This document shows positions 26,701-39,800 of a stretch of DNA of 64,000 nucleotides, one piece after another (position 1 is the stretch's first letter; each line of letters begins with the position of its first letter). Both the position numbers and the translations under genes were made by a program. Under the pieces are notes generated by a model, which had not been told where the DNA came from, searched no databases, and saw only the letters and a list, made by a program, of their open reading frames with translations. Source of the DNA: Apostichopus japonicus (taxonomy: Eukaryota; Echinodermata; Holothuroidea; Aspidochirotida; Stichopodidae); the NCBI RefSeq assembly GCF_037975245.1, contig NC_092570.1:885501-949500 (forward strand). Direction: 5' to 3'.

Positions 26701-27226
26701 AGTTATCGTGTGTACAAGCCAAGGCGTAACACACATACTCCCACGCACACTTGCACACCACCACCATCGACGTGACATAGCGCAGGTTCATGTTGCCTCT
26801 GGCAAGGAATGAACAACTTTAACTTTAATGACGGTTCGAATCCCTAACAATTGTTACAGTGTATGTTTTCAACATGTCTGTAGACGTTTCTGACTTCATC
26901 CATGTTCACGCTTGAGGAAAACAATGCGCCATTTCTCCAGTCTACATAAACCACTAAGTCAATGACAATCAACATCGGGATTCGCTGAAACAGAGGGGTC
27001 GGTAGCCTGGTAGTCCCCATGGAATATTATGTCACCGGATCCTTTTGTTGTACTCTCAGTTTTTCTTAAATATAGTATTAAAATACAAATACACTTTTCT
27101 TTATTCCCTTTATTTCCGGGACTCCTGATTGAACCCGGGCACCAGCCCCTCCACACCTACACCCTCCACCCCTCCCCTGTCCCTGGTCCCGTCCTGACAC
27201 GTGTATTTGGTGCAACCAGGACGATG

Positions 27227-27316
27227 ACGAGGGGAGGGATGGAGGGAGGGAGGTAGGGATGGAGGGAGGTAGGGATGGAGGGAGGCAGGGATGGAGGGAG
27301 GAAGGCAGGGAGGGGA
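27227..27316 (+). repeat. Purine-only GGGA repeat
   Basis: About five units of GGGATGGAGGGAGG(T/C)A make a near-pure polypurine strand of roughly 90 bp, with triplex or quadruplex potential. Confidence 0.9.
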
Positions 27317-28404
27317 AGTCACATGTGGTTGGGCAAAAAACATGGAGCCCATTTGCTCTTCAGAATCAAAGGTTAGAATCCATTGTGGATATTTCGTCGG
27401 TGTGTAAGACTAGGAAGCTGTTTCATTTCCATTGTAAGACACTTATAGTTCTCATTGTACAAACATGTAATCACAACAAGTTAAACACCGTACTGAGTAT
27501 TTCGCAAGGTCAACTATTGGAATTTCTTCAATTCTCCAGCCAAATTTTCATCCCTTCTAACTGGTATGCTGGAACCTTTCGCAAAATAAGTTCCTAATTC
27601 AATTTATATGTTTACGTATTAACCGCGTCACCTCTTGTAAGGCAGAGAGAAATCATGCCAAAAATACACGAAGGGTATTACATCGTACGAGTCAAGTTGT
27701 CACCAATACCGAACTAAATAAGGGTAGGCCAACGAAAATATTTGATAGTAAAAGACTGTTGGAGGATCAAAGGTGATAGGTCAATTACAACCTTATAGGC
27801 TCATTTCCAAAAAGGTCAACTTCAAATTTTATTGATAAAGAAAATAACTTGTTTTTTCGGGTTTTCTCAGAAGTTTCAGTAGTTAAAGTTATATATATAG
27901 TGAACTCAAAAAACTCAAATGGAAAGGAAAAAGAGTGTATTTTCCTTCACAGGAAAAAAAGTGACAGAAAAAAATTGGTGTCATATTACGTATATTTTTC
28001 GATCAGTTTTTGAATGAAGATCATCTGTTCAGTGGAACTTGACCTAAGTTTTCCCCTATGTAAAAGTAATCTCCGCTATTTCAACATTTGAAAAATTTCC
28101 TTGAAAAAGTCACTATTGCTTCTGGAAGCACTTGTTTGCCTCGCTCTATTATTTTTCATCGATATTAAAATCCTGTCACAAAGAATTTTTTTAGCGTCTT
28201 TCATTTCAAGTATGAAGGGACAACAATTACCAACTTTAAAGTATTTGTTACTTGAATCTTTAGTTTCCTTCATTTGTTATAAGCCTACATGGAAGTGTCT
28301 TAGCGACATATTTGATAATTCAAACTCAAGTGTGCCCTATAAGCGCGCATAATTATGGAACAGGCATGGGGAGTATAAAGAGATTTTCAAAGGTGGAGGT
28401 GGGG

Positions 28405-28520
28405 GGGGGGCATAGGCAGATCCAGGATTTTATAAAGGGTAGGGTGTGTACCCTGAAATTGAGGGGTATGGGGGTTGGGGAACTCCCCCACAGCCAGAAA
28501 ATCACAAGTTTAGTCGTCAT
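28405..28520 (+). repeat. Dispersed repeat with GATCCAGG end (copy 2)
   Basis: G10 followed by CAGATCCAGGATTTTATAAA and a run ending in GGGGAACTCCCCCACAG. It is related to the copies at 13424 and 45495-45605. Confidence 0.5.
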
Positions 28521-31265
28521 AAACGGGACATAGGATGCACCAATAAGTATACTTTCGAATTTTATGTAAGGTTAAAAATGGAGCGTTCAACCCCCCCCCC
28601 CCCCCCTAGTTGGGTTAGAGACGTATGAGTAAGCCCATAGTAAAGTAACACATGTAGAATATCAAACGGTTCGAAAAAGTATGCAGCTTCCCCTGTCGTG
28701 TAACGTCAGTTTCATAAACCTAGTTTTATTTTGTGAAAGTACTCGTAAAATACTCGTCCTGAGCAAGTTGCAAGTACTTTAAATCGAGTATGAGAATCCA
28801 AGGATTTCGTACAATACATCCGGGCCGGTAGCCACGGGGGTGGGGGATTGCCTTAGAATTTTTCTTACGCCCCCTATCCCCATTTTGTAAACATTTTCGG
28901 TTTCAGTAATGGACCCCTGTGATGGATCCATGCAAATGTCCCCCTCAACAAAAATTCGGCACCTCCAAGTCTGTCTGTCCAAATTTGACAAGCTGGCTAT
29001 GCGGGCCCGAATACATCTGTACTACGCGTACAAGTTTGTATCTGGTTTTGGGCACAAACACGCAGAATGTGTTTGTTTGAAGTTTTCAGTCGCTCTCTCG
29101 TTGGAAATGGGCCAACATCTTTACTCTTAATACTAAAAAAATTTCATATCATGTACTTATCGTGCTCGTATGCACGTATGCATTAGCCCAGTTACAACCG
29201 ATGATGGTTTCACTACAATGAGTTTCTCGGCTGAAAATGTTTTTTTGTGGATTTTACCATTCAATAACAAAATCACATTACAATCGTTGACTTGAATATG
29301 AGAAGAAATTGCTCGGTTAGCGAAGTAAAAACATTAAATCTCTTCTTTTCATTATTATTACATAGACCTTGCAAAAAGGCTACAATTTTTAAAATTTTCA
29401 CTAAACCGAACTGGTATCCGTCTCCGGGAAATTCGCCTGAAAGAAGGGAGAAGGTGGACAGTGGACACAACGTTGAAATAAGTCGTATCTTTTTTGTTAC
29501 TATAAAATGGGTCTTCGTGGACACGCATTTAAAAAGAAAAAGTTAATACATCGAAAGTTTGAGATCATCTATAGGTCTACCCAGAAAATGTTGCCACCAT
29601 ATCATAAAAGTCCGGTAGTGTCCTGTCTATTGGCGCTGATAAGCTTTAACATTTCCAGAGTTGATCTGATGTAGGATGGGAGTGGAAGGGGGGGGGGTAG
29701 GGGGCCCTTTCGATTTACAATGACTTCGTGGATAATTTTGTGAAAGATAGTGGGCTCGTTCCAATCGGGAATCTATTTTTGTTTGTGTTTTTGTCTTTCG
29801 ATTTACCATCTGTATCAATGCGTTGCTGACTAATAGTTTATCCGTCAATCGCCAAAGGCATTTGGAGGTGAAAGCGAGGAGTACCTTCGTTGCGCTTGAA
29901 GTTTCTTCAGAGGAAACTGCAAAAAGGGTGAACACTTTGTGTTATGGTTTTTCATCGTGGAATCTCCAAAAACGAGACACCGCGTATTGACGACGCTATT
30001 GCTATCAGAGTCATAGATACGGTTCAGTTTGCCCAAACTCCCTGCTATGCCTTTGTGCATAGAAATTGACGTTGCTATGCCATTGCGTAAGTCCGCTAGA
30101 GAGGGCGCTATTACCAAACATTTTTTAGTAGTATTTCTCTGCCCTGAAATGTTTCAATCTACCGGATAGATTCAAACTGTTTGGCGATAAAAATTGGGTT
30201 GGATGTGTTTTGCTTTGGGGTTTTCTTTTTTGGGGGCGGGGGGGGGGGGTTGGAAGGAGGGATTCGGCATAAGATGTTCTCCCGTAATCATGTCCTGGCT
30301 GTAAACAAAACATATAAGCTATAACTGACCGTGAGCACGTTATAAAATAGTGACGTACTTAGGCGGGATTCGTCAAGTGAATGACAGAGAGATTGAAGAA
30401 CTTCCAGTAAACGATATTTTCCATCGGTCTGTGTTCTCTTGTTGATTTATTTACATGGTAAAATAATTTAAACTATATACAAGTATTTGATGATTGATTT
30501 TACATTTTAAATTTCATGAGACCTACATCTTCCATATTCTGCTGCAGACGTCCCTGATGCAACAATAATTATAAACTAGACTAAGCATTCTTGCTTGTCA
30601 CATCTAAACCTTGTGTATGCATATGAATCTTCAATAACAATATAGCCTAGCGGCATTTAAACCTGCGTATGGCATATCATTGGGATGGAAACGTCCTCTT
30701 CGTGCAGAGGGAGTAAATTTATGTTCTCTACCTCCACCTATCTCCCCTTTCCGGTAGCATACGCCCATTAAAAGCCCCATTGACTTACACACTAAATCAC
30801 AAAAGTAATGTCTTCTCTAAGCCTAGATAGAAGTTTTCACTTGCTAAACGCTACCCATCACTGGATAGCTGACAAGTTGGCCTTTCATGGCACCTTCAAT
30901 TTTCCGTACCATGACCATGTAGATTTTTGGCTACGAGAGCCGGAACTTTTCGTCACTTGTAAACAAACCTCTCCACTCAGTGGTAAACAAATTTCCTACG
31001 CTGCTCCTTGGAGGCCTAAAGGGGTCTAAAATTGCCTCAATTGACCCAATTTTTTAACCACATGTGCTTCCATTCATGTTCTTTAACATCAAAGCCACAA
31101 AAAAGCACATCCTAATTGATAACATAGCAAAAAAGTTGTTCTCCTGTTCCTAATTGGCACTTTTCCTGAAGGAGAACATTTGCCGCGGATTGATATAGAG
31201 GCTAATAGGAGTATGCCACCTTCCTGTTTTCCCTACTAATCATTCCTTCTCCCTATCCCCTCCTC

Positions 31266-31629
31266 TATGGAACGCCAAAACCGACAAAAATGCGTTTGTT
31301 GGTCATGATGTGGATACTCTCATATCGCCACATAAGGACCAACGCGGTTCGTTGGTCCTTATGTGGATACTCGAATCGTCACATAAGGACTAACTATCTG
31401 CGTCATACGAGATCCTCACATAAGGACTTGTGAATATTGGCGGTCATTATGTGGCAGTGTTAGGATCGCATGATAAGTAAATGTACTTGGTCGTTATGTG
31501 GAGGTCCTTTTAGTGCCATATAAGGACCTTAATTGTTCTTGGTCATTCTGTGGCGATAAATTGTGTTCACATAATGACTTAGGTTAACATAATTTGTTTC
31601 TGCATTTTTGTCGGTTTTGGCGTTCCATA
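31266..31629. mobile_element. Non-autonomous DNA transposon (MITE) with 28-bp perfect inverted ends
   Basis: Positions 31266-31293 and 31602-31629 are perfect inverted repeats of 28 bp, starting TATGGAACGCCAAAACCGAC. The outer TA on each side can be read as a TA target duplication, leaving 26-bp terminal repeats. The 308-bp interior has no coding capacity. It carries about ten copies, in both orientations, of a 12-bp motif close to CCACATAAGGAC. The TA target fits the Tc1/mariner or a related TA-inserting superfamily; assignment is inferred. Confidence 0.85.
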
Positions 31630-32093
31630 CTTCTCCTTATCCCTAAATACTATTCAAGTATTCAGAAGTTCAGATGATATAGGGCACCGGAAAATGCGGT
31701 TTTCACTTTGAAATGTTGTTGAGTCTATTGTTCTACGGTAGCCGCCATGCATCGTTGAAAGCGCATTCATAATAACGTCCACAATGTTTAATTATATCCG
31801 TCATCCAGATAACCACCCTATTTTCACAATATCAATTCCATGTAAACCATTGTCGCCCTGAACAATACTTCCTCCGCACTCCCCCTCCCTCCTCACCCCC
31901 TCCCCCTGGTACATGCATCCCTATCGATACTCTGGGATCTGTACCTACAGCTACAATTAATCTAGTATCGCTCATTTAGATCAAGTGTTAGCGTATTGTC
32001 TCTACATGCTATAGGAACAAAAAGAAGGAATATCCTGGTATTCTTTATATGATTTTATACATGCTACAGCAAGTTGAGCACAATTACAGTCTG

Positions 32094-32096
<3 letters not shown>

Positions 32097-32161
<65 letters not shown>
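32097..32161. repeat. (TA)n microsatellite
   Basis: About 32 uninterrupted TA dinucleotides. Confidence 0.97.
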
Positions 32162-32164
<3 letters not shown>

Positions 32165-33812
32165 AGCCTATGTAGCCAGTACTAGCAATGGATTGCGACA
32201 GTCTGCACATGATGAAATTCAACACGTTTTCTAAAAGAAAAAGAAAACATAAAAAAAAACTAAGATAAAAAACACATTAAAGGCACACAATATATGACCA
32301 TAATATTAAATATTAATTGCTTTAAGTATGTGGTAGTTAATTTGCGTGTTTTTTCTTAAATGCAAAAGAAAATTATAAACAGAAAGTAGCTTTTGAAAGA
32401 TAAGAAACTGTCGCTAGAACCGGTATTTGAACCAGTTATACTTTGCCAGTGTGTTCTATACCCATCTATTTGTGTCAGTATAACCGTCAATAGGGAAAGA
32501 CGTTTTATACGGAATTTCAGTTATCTGAAGTTGTGGGCTATTTCAAATATCATACATTCTAATTGGGCTACTTAATATTCATTTCGAAATATCTGAAATT
32601 CTAATTAAGATATCTCGAGTTCCGGATATCTTAAATTCGCTTCCCGCTTTTGAGAAGTTGGAAAATGGGGCGAAATTGTCTCAGTGTAAGTAAAATTTAA
32701 CGAGATTGTTTTTCCATGATTTAACTTGTGTATTTAAATTAATGTTCGTGGTACAACTCTTTGTCATTTTTTCGTACCAGTTGTAGTACCAGAAATACTG
32801 CAAAACAAACCTTTGACCAATTATGACCAGTTTTCGGTACTTTAAACAGATTTGCGGTCAACCTAGATTCATCTCCCAATGACCCCTGTACAGTACCGTA
32901 GAAATACCGCATAGAAACAGGACAGCTGTTTGTCACATGACATTGTTTTTATTGCGCAATTGATATTGCTTTGTGGTATTGCGTTGCTTTTCACACACGA
33001 AGGGCAAGTAGTTTCAGTATAGGTGTACACTGTGCTAGCCTACATGTTGTTCAAAAATGGTTTTAGTGGTTAGTCCTTGTCCGTGCCTTAGTCATCACTG
33101 CCCAGGAGATAGAGCATAGTTCAACTGCCGCTATTTTGTCTCAATCCTTGTTTGTATCATCGTCTGCTTGTTGTGTCTGGACGTTTCAACCACATGTCAT
33201 AAAAGACATCGTTAATATCTTGGCTATTTGCCTAACTCTCTTTTAATCAAACGTTAGGTATGATTTGGCTTGACCCTTGGACGTGTTCTGCAGGAGCATG
33301 AATATAGGAGCATGAATATAGAAACACTTGCAGAGTAAACATGATTTAATGTAACGGATTCTGTTTACAACGTACTACTTCAGGTGGCGGTATCTTGACA
33401 ACAAAGATATTATAGCTTGCTCTCAATATTGGGCCTTGGAAAGTTGTCAAACTTGATCGTGGCAAGTTGATATTCCATTACCGGCGAATCGAGAAGCGAG
33501 TTACAACGTGCGAGGCGTATTGTCAACTACCGAATGGGCCTAGTAACTTCAGTTTTTCCGGTATTTTCCGGCTACATGTCTTTATTTTAAAATAGGTTAG
33601 ACTACATGATACAATTAATCATTTACTAAGGCAATCTAACGATAGTACATTGATTGCTAATCGTTTCTTTTTGTAATGACCCCAAGTGTTTTTATGAGCT
33701 GGTATATTCAGGATGTTAGTTGTTGACCTTACAAATCCTATTGTTGTATGAATACTTTGTGAGGCGAAGTCTTAAATCATCTGCGCTCATCTTTACTGTA
33801 CAAGTTTTTAAT

Positions 33813-36800
33813 ATGCCAGAAGAGGCACAGATTGAATTGTAAGTCTAGAATAGGGTGGACTGTTTGATTTGTAGAATTTGGAACACGTTGATAATAATCA
33901 GTGTTTGTTAATACTGCACTTATTCTCTGCTATATTAAAGACCTCCAAAATTGAATTAGTTTGATCCATCGAGTGTGTTTTACCTTGTAGTTGAGATCTG
34001 TGCATTTTGTGTTAGTTAAATCAAATTGGTTGATCATACCTTCATGGCACCAAATGTATGGCTAGAGTTAATGCAATACATTTAAAAGGATGCATTTTCT
34101 TATCCTGATTTGACTGTAGGCTACAAATAAGCAACAGTTATAGTCCTTACCATTTTAAAATGATTTTCACCTACATAATATTTTTGTAGATATCATGAGA
34201 AGTTTCCTGTCTTTGGAAGAACAATTCTGTCCAGGCAAGCCAGAGGCATTACTATTAAGTTTAAGACAATGCCTCACCGACCCTCCAGGGTATCCCAGGT
34301 GTCAATTAAGATCGGGGATATTGAAAGAGCTATCCCAGTGAAAGATGGCGGCAAAGCATGGCTCCTCGTTCTTGGAGCCTTTGTTTGCCAGATGTTATGT
34401 GCAGGTAAGTGAGGCTGTAAGAGGTCTTAAATTTCCAAGCCACTTATTTTATTTCAGAGTTTTAGTAGTAAAGAAAATTATTGATGCAAATATTTCATGA
34501 AATATAGTATATATCATAATTCCAATAGCTTCTGTAATTGAAAAGTACAGTAAAATTGGTTACGGTTTCCAGTTGCTGCAGAGAATTGTGCATAAACTTT
34601 AAAAATGGTCTATAGATGGCTCTTTTAATATCTGTCGGAACTTATAAAACATATTCATTGAACCATTAAGAACAGCAGTACATCACTAAAGGGCATAAGT
34701 GTACATACTTTCCATCTGGCACACATAATCACAGTGAATACTGAATACTGAATAACCTTGCATTACTTTGCTGTACTGTATATATGTAAGCACACAGGAT
34801 CTCATTCAACTTGCTGGTAGGCTTAGCATCGCTACTCATAGGCAGAGTATTGTGGTCAAGTGGTTAAGGCAGTGGACTTGTTATCTAAGGTTTGCAGGTT
34901 CGAATCCTGGCCAGATCCTTACGTTGTGTCCTTGGGCAAGGCACATTATCTCCATTGCCTCTCTTCACCCAGGTGTATTAATGGGGACTTGCGAGGTAAC
35001 TTGTAAATATTGTTGCGTGCGCTGGTTTGTGGCTGCTTCCTACAGGAAGTCTCCCAGGGGACATGTAGATGTGATGCACTGTAGTGCCCCAGGAGGGATT
35101 TTTTTAAATTGTGCACACTTAGGTGTCTGGGTGTGACATGTTACCAATGACCAGGTGTTAAGTGTTGTAAAGTCGTGTTAGAGGGGCCTTGTCCTTGAAC
35201 AAGACTGTAAACCTTTAAAATTACCTTTTACTCTACATATCGGTGCAATGCATGTATCATACCTATGCTCAATTGAATATTGTGAATATTCTCAATGGAT
35301 TTATTTTACAAACTATTCATCCTAGAACTAAGAGAAATTGATTGTCAAAACAAGTCACTTTAGTCAATATTAAAAATATGCTAGATAGTCAAATAATGGT
35401 CACAAATGCTGGGTGTGAAACATTTTAATGTCATACTCAAAGACATTGATATGTCTAATTGACCGCTCTGCTTTATATGGAAATAATTTGGAGGATCAGA
35501 ACTGCTAGGAATTTATACTTTTCTTTTTTCTAGTGATATTTAAGCATGCTAAAACTTTCCAATTTGCCAGTACGGGATGTATTTTGAAACTGAATCAGAT
35601 ATTGAGTGCTACAGCCCCATACGTAAGACTATTAATAACCATTTGTTAACTGGCATCTGACATTTAGTCCAGTGTCAAGACACCATGTCTGTAATAAGAA
35701 GGAAGTGAGGTAGATAAATATTGTAACCAGCGAGGAATTAAGTAAACCAATTGAGTAATACTTCATAAAAGTATGACATGATACTTTTTTAATAGGGGAA
35801 ATCAAGTTTCATTTATTCTGCAATACTTCAAGTCACTCCAAGATTAATGTATGGAGTCCAGTTACAGACTTGTTGACAATTGACAATTCATAATCATGGA
35901 CGTTAAATATGAATCTATAAGAGACTGACTTCGGTCAGCTTGCGGCTTTGATAAGCCAATGATGGCTTCTTCGCGAGTTCTTGCTTGCAGGAGGATCTAA
36001 AAATGCATGCATTACATGCGCACATGTATAGTTCTATACAGTGTCTGATGACTAGGACATATGACTAGGACATGTAGTAGTAGGAGTGGATATTCATAGG
36101 ACATGGTAGAGTACTACACACAAAGCCTGATTCAATGTCTACTTGACAAAGGTCAATAAATCAGCCAGTGGTAGGAAAGATGTACTGTGTCCCAGTGAAA
36201 GTCACCGTCACTCCATTGTTTGTGTGATGAGTCAAACAGCAGTGATGTTAGCTACAGTTCCTGTACAGTTTAAACAGGAATTGTTACCAAGTGATAGCAT
36301 CTTATCAGTAACATGATATGAATTATCCATTGCTTATGACATTTATCTGACCTAATGTTATCAATAATATAACATCCATGGTATGTTAGGTAAGTGTAGT
36401 GAGCCCTGTATCAGAGTTATATCCTAGCCACAATATCGTCAGTTGAACATTATGAAATGAAAGGGGGGGGGGGAGGGTAACTTGAGGAGGGGGAGAGGAT
36501 TACTTTGGAGAGAGAGGGGCAAGAGGGTTACTTTCGAGAGGGGGGGGATTACTTGGGAGAGGGTTTTTAAGGGAGTAAAGCAACTACAAAATTGTGGAAA
36601 ACTACTTTCATTAATATTGTTCTGAGTTCTATACCACCCCATGTCTTCTCATGAAAGATAATCAAAACTATGCATGTTTCTTGTAGTCCTTCTGTGAGGA
36701 CACTAGTAAATTGATACAATATTTCAACTATTTTAGTCCTCAAAACCCAGTCAATAGTGCATGTGTATATCCATTTTGCCTTATCCAAAGTTTATTGTTG

Positions 36801-39800
36801 CACAGATTTGCCACCATCGCACAGTGTAAATGTTCAGCATGTCTTGAGAATGATCTTGCTAAATAGGGAACCTGTTGTCTAGATCCGTTCATATTTGATA
36901 TCTTTTGAAGGATAAAGCATAGAGCTCTTATAATACCTATGCCTTTTTGCTGAGATCAGGTGTAGTATCTGTTCCCTTTCGAGGGGAATCGTGATATACA
37001 CCTGACGATGATCACACAGTCACAGTCCCAATACAAGGGTTCGGTTGTTTGGTTTTTCATGCCCAGGTTCTTTCCTGGGTGCTTTATCTTAAAAAGTATA
37101 ATACCTATGAGTCTGTGATTACGAAGCCAAATATACACTTGTTGACTGCCAGAAATATCTTTAAAAAAATAGCTGCTGTTTTGTGATCAGAAAGAATATC
37201 TATTTGTGAAACTTGCTTGCTGTCACTTGACAAGAGTTTGACTATCTCAAACAGCTGCACTTAATGTCTCCCAGCTGTGTATAGGCAAACTTGGCAACAG
37301 ACCCACATATAGATATCATGGGTACTTCATAGCAATATTATCTATCATATTATCGGTATATACTTAAAGATTTATTAAACCTTATCAATCCAATTTATAT
37401 AATTGGTCTTGTGCCAAGAATTGAGAAGCCTGGTTGGAAATTAACATGTTTTTGTACTTAATTTGGTTTGACACTGCAGTGCTGTATAACATTGTTTGGT
37501 GTTACCGTACAGAACATATGTTATAGTCTGCTTTCAAGATATAAAAAGTTTGAATATTCAGTGGTTCTGCCATCCTGTTAAAGATATGCTAAATGTTTCG
37601 TAAAAGGGTACCATTAATTTAATACAGTTTCTGTACCGTGTTGTGAAGGCTACATGTATGTATACCAATAATTTACAATGGGATGGGGGAGGGGGGCGGC
37701 ATAGGGGTCTATATGTTGTCCCTCTAGTCCACACTACATGCCACATAACCATTTGAAATGAGGTTAGAATTGAGTTGAAAGAATACCTATTTTCATTTTT
37801 TATAGGGAGATATTTCTTTTTGTATAATTAATTGCTTATATGACATGATTATAAAGGGAGAAATTGTCAAAAGTAGTACTGGTCCTGAGTAATAATGTCA
37901 TGTGTTTGCAACCAGAATGTTAATGAATGATCCTCCAAACCCCCATGAACTTACTGTAGTTACTGCTGGGTTAATTAAAGCTGATGAGATTGTCTCCTAA
38001 ATCCTTCACTTATTCAAATATATTGAACTAACGTTATCTAATTCACATCTATAATGAAAGGTTCTATATTACTTACACTTCATCAGTTGACCACTTGTGG
38101 TAGGTGCTGAAATATGCAGATTGTGCATTTCTAGCTTTCTGTTTAACTCTTGACTCAATATGCAGCTATAATACATTCAGTCCAGTCTGAATATTCCTTG
38201 GTTTTGCTTTCTGTGTTATTCAAAAGAAAAACGAAGAAGAAAAATAATGATTTATAATCTTAAAAAAGCTGTCATCATTTTAACAATAGAAGGTAATATT
38301 CGAAACTGATTTACAAGTTTACAATTAACTTTATCAATTTATGTCTCCATAATGACAGTTTTAAACTTCACAACCAAACTAGTGCAACTTTAATTATTAT
38401 CTTTTGGGTAATAACTTAATGACTAATGTGGAAATCTATGTTGGGTCAATTTCCTGTGTTATGAGGAATTACACAGTCCTTCACACTACTGTTTACATGC
38501 TATAGGTGTCTGTATAATATTTCAGCTGTTCTGATGTTGTTTTTCTTTACGCTTGGAACGTTTACTGTCACATTTTCAATGTGTCTTCATATATAAGAAC
38601 ATGACAATGAAGGGTACAGATCACAGAATAAAATTACTCTTTTCATTAGATATGCGTACAAAATCATAGCAAAAATGATAGACAATAGCTATTAAGACAT
38701 TGGTTGTGTTTGCCTATTGCCCCCCCCCCTCTCCCCCACCCGTACAAACTTGATTTGGGCTATACCACTGACCGTTTATATCACAATCTCTTTCGCATTC
38801 ACTTTTGATCTTAGGAAAATATTTTCAGATCGAACATTTATCTCCTGCAGGTCTGGTGCAAGGTATGGGTGTAACCTTCGTTGAATTACAGAACTACTTT
38901 GGCGCATCAGCCACTGACATTAGTTGGATAGGTAGCTGTCTAACCTTCTCAGCTTGTTCTATCAGTGAGTATGAACATTATATACTGTAAAATGAAATTC
39001 AGGGTTAAGTAATCTTGACACCAAAAGGAAATAATATGGAAATTGAAGTAATTGGTATGGAAGACATCCATGAGTCCCCAAAGAAAATGACGAAAGGAGT
39101 CTTAGAGTGGAATTTTGTGGTGTGTTAGTCTATTTCAATAGTTCTCTAGATTTGTTTTACCACGTTAGGCCCACACAAACACATTCACATATAAATGTGG
39201 CAAATGTCAGAAGTGCTGCAAACATATTCCCTCCAGCAGCTTAACTTGTTTTCAATGGTTTGAAAATTCTACCAAAATTATTATTATTATTATTAAGTCC
39301 ATTCAATTAACCTGCAAAGTGTATTCCTAGATGTAACTTCTCTGTTTTTAATTATTTTTTTTTATGTGTGTGTCTTTGCAGGCGTTGTTTCTGGTGCTTT
39401 AACTCGACAAATTGGCTGTCGTCCCGTGGTGGTCTGTGGAGGGCTTTTGGCATCAGTCTCAATGATTGCTGCATCGTTCTCTGAGGAGTTGTGGCATTTA
39501 TATATCACTATATCACTCACAGGTAACTTTAATTTATGTAGAAAGCTTTACTTTTATTGTGGTAGATTATTCTCCTGAAACTAAGGTAAGTGCATAAATA
39601 CAGCTGCATATCATTCATGGTACAGCACAATACATACTGTACAGCTAAAGCTCATTGGCTAAGGAGATTCTTGTAAGAACTGAACATGTTTAAAACTAGA
39701 AACAGTGCATTTGCGCTGCAAATACTTGCATTGAAGTCTGGTGGTATGGTACTATACCTTTGCTTGACGTTCTCGTGTTATACTGTTAATTCAACATCAC

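Larger units (their letters stand above)
21607..33812. other. Repeat-rich spacer between the two head-to-head SLC16 genes
   Basis: No supported coding exon. It should contain the divergent promoters and any untranslated first exons of both transporter genes. Individual repeats are listed separately. The remainder (for example 22.8-23.9 kb, 26.0-27.0 kb, 27.4-28.3 kb, 32.2-33.8 kb) shows nothing I can name beyond AT-rich sequence and scattered poly-G or poly-C runs. Confidence 0.6.

Noticed and set aside
29845..30117. 90-codon minus-strand frame followed by a TTTTTGCAG acceptor-like site
   Set aside because: No recognisable family, no partner exons and no upstream donor context; left out as a gene.
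34345..34405. ATG at 34345 as the true SLC16 start, avoiding the frame break
   Set aside because: It would keep the frame but lose the conserved KDGGKAWLLVLGAF TM1 entry, which is plainly coding in the other frame.
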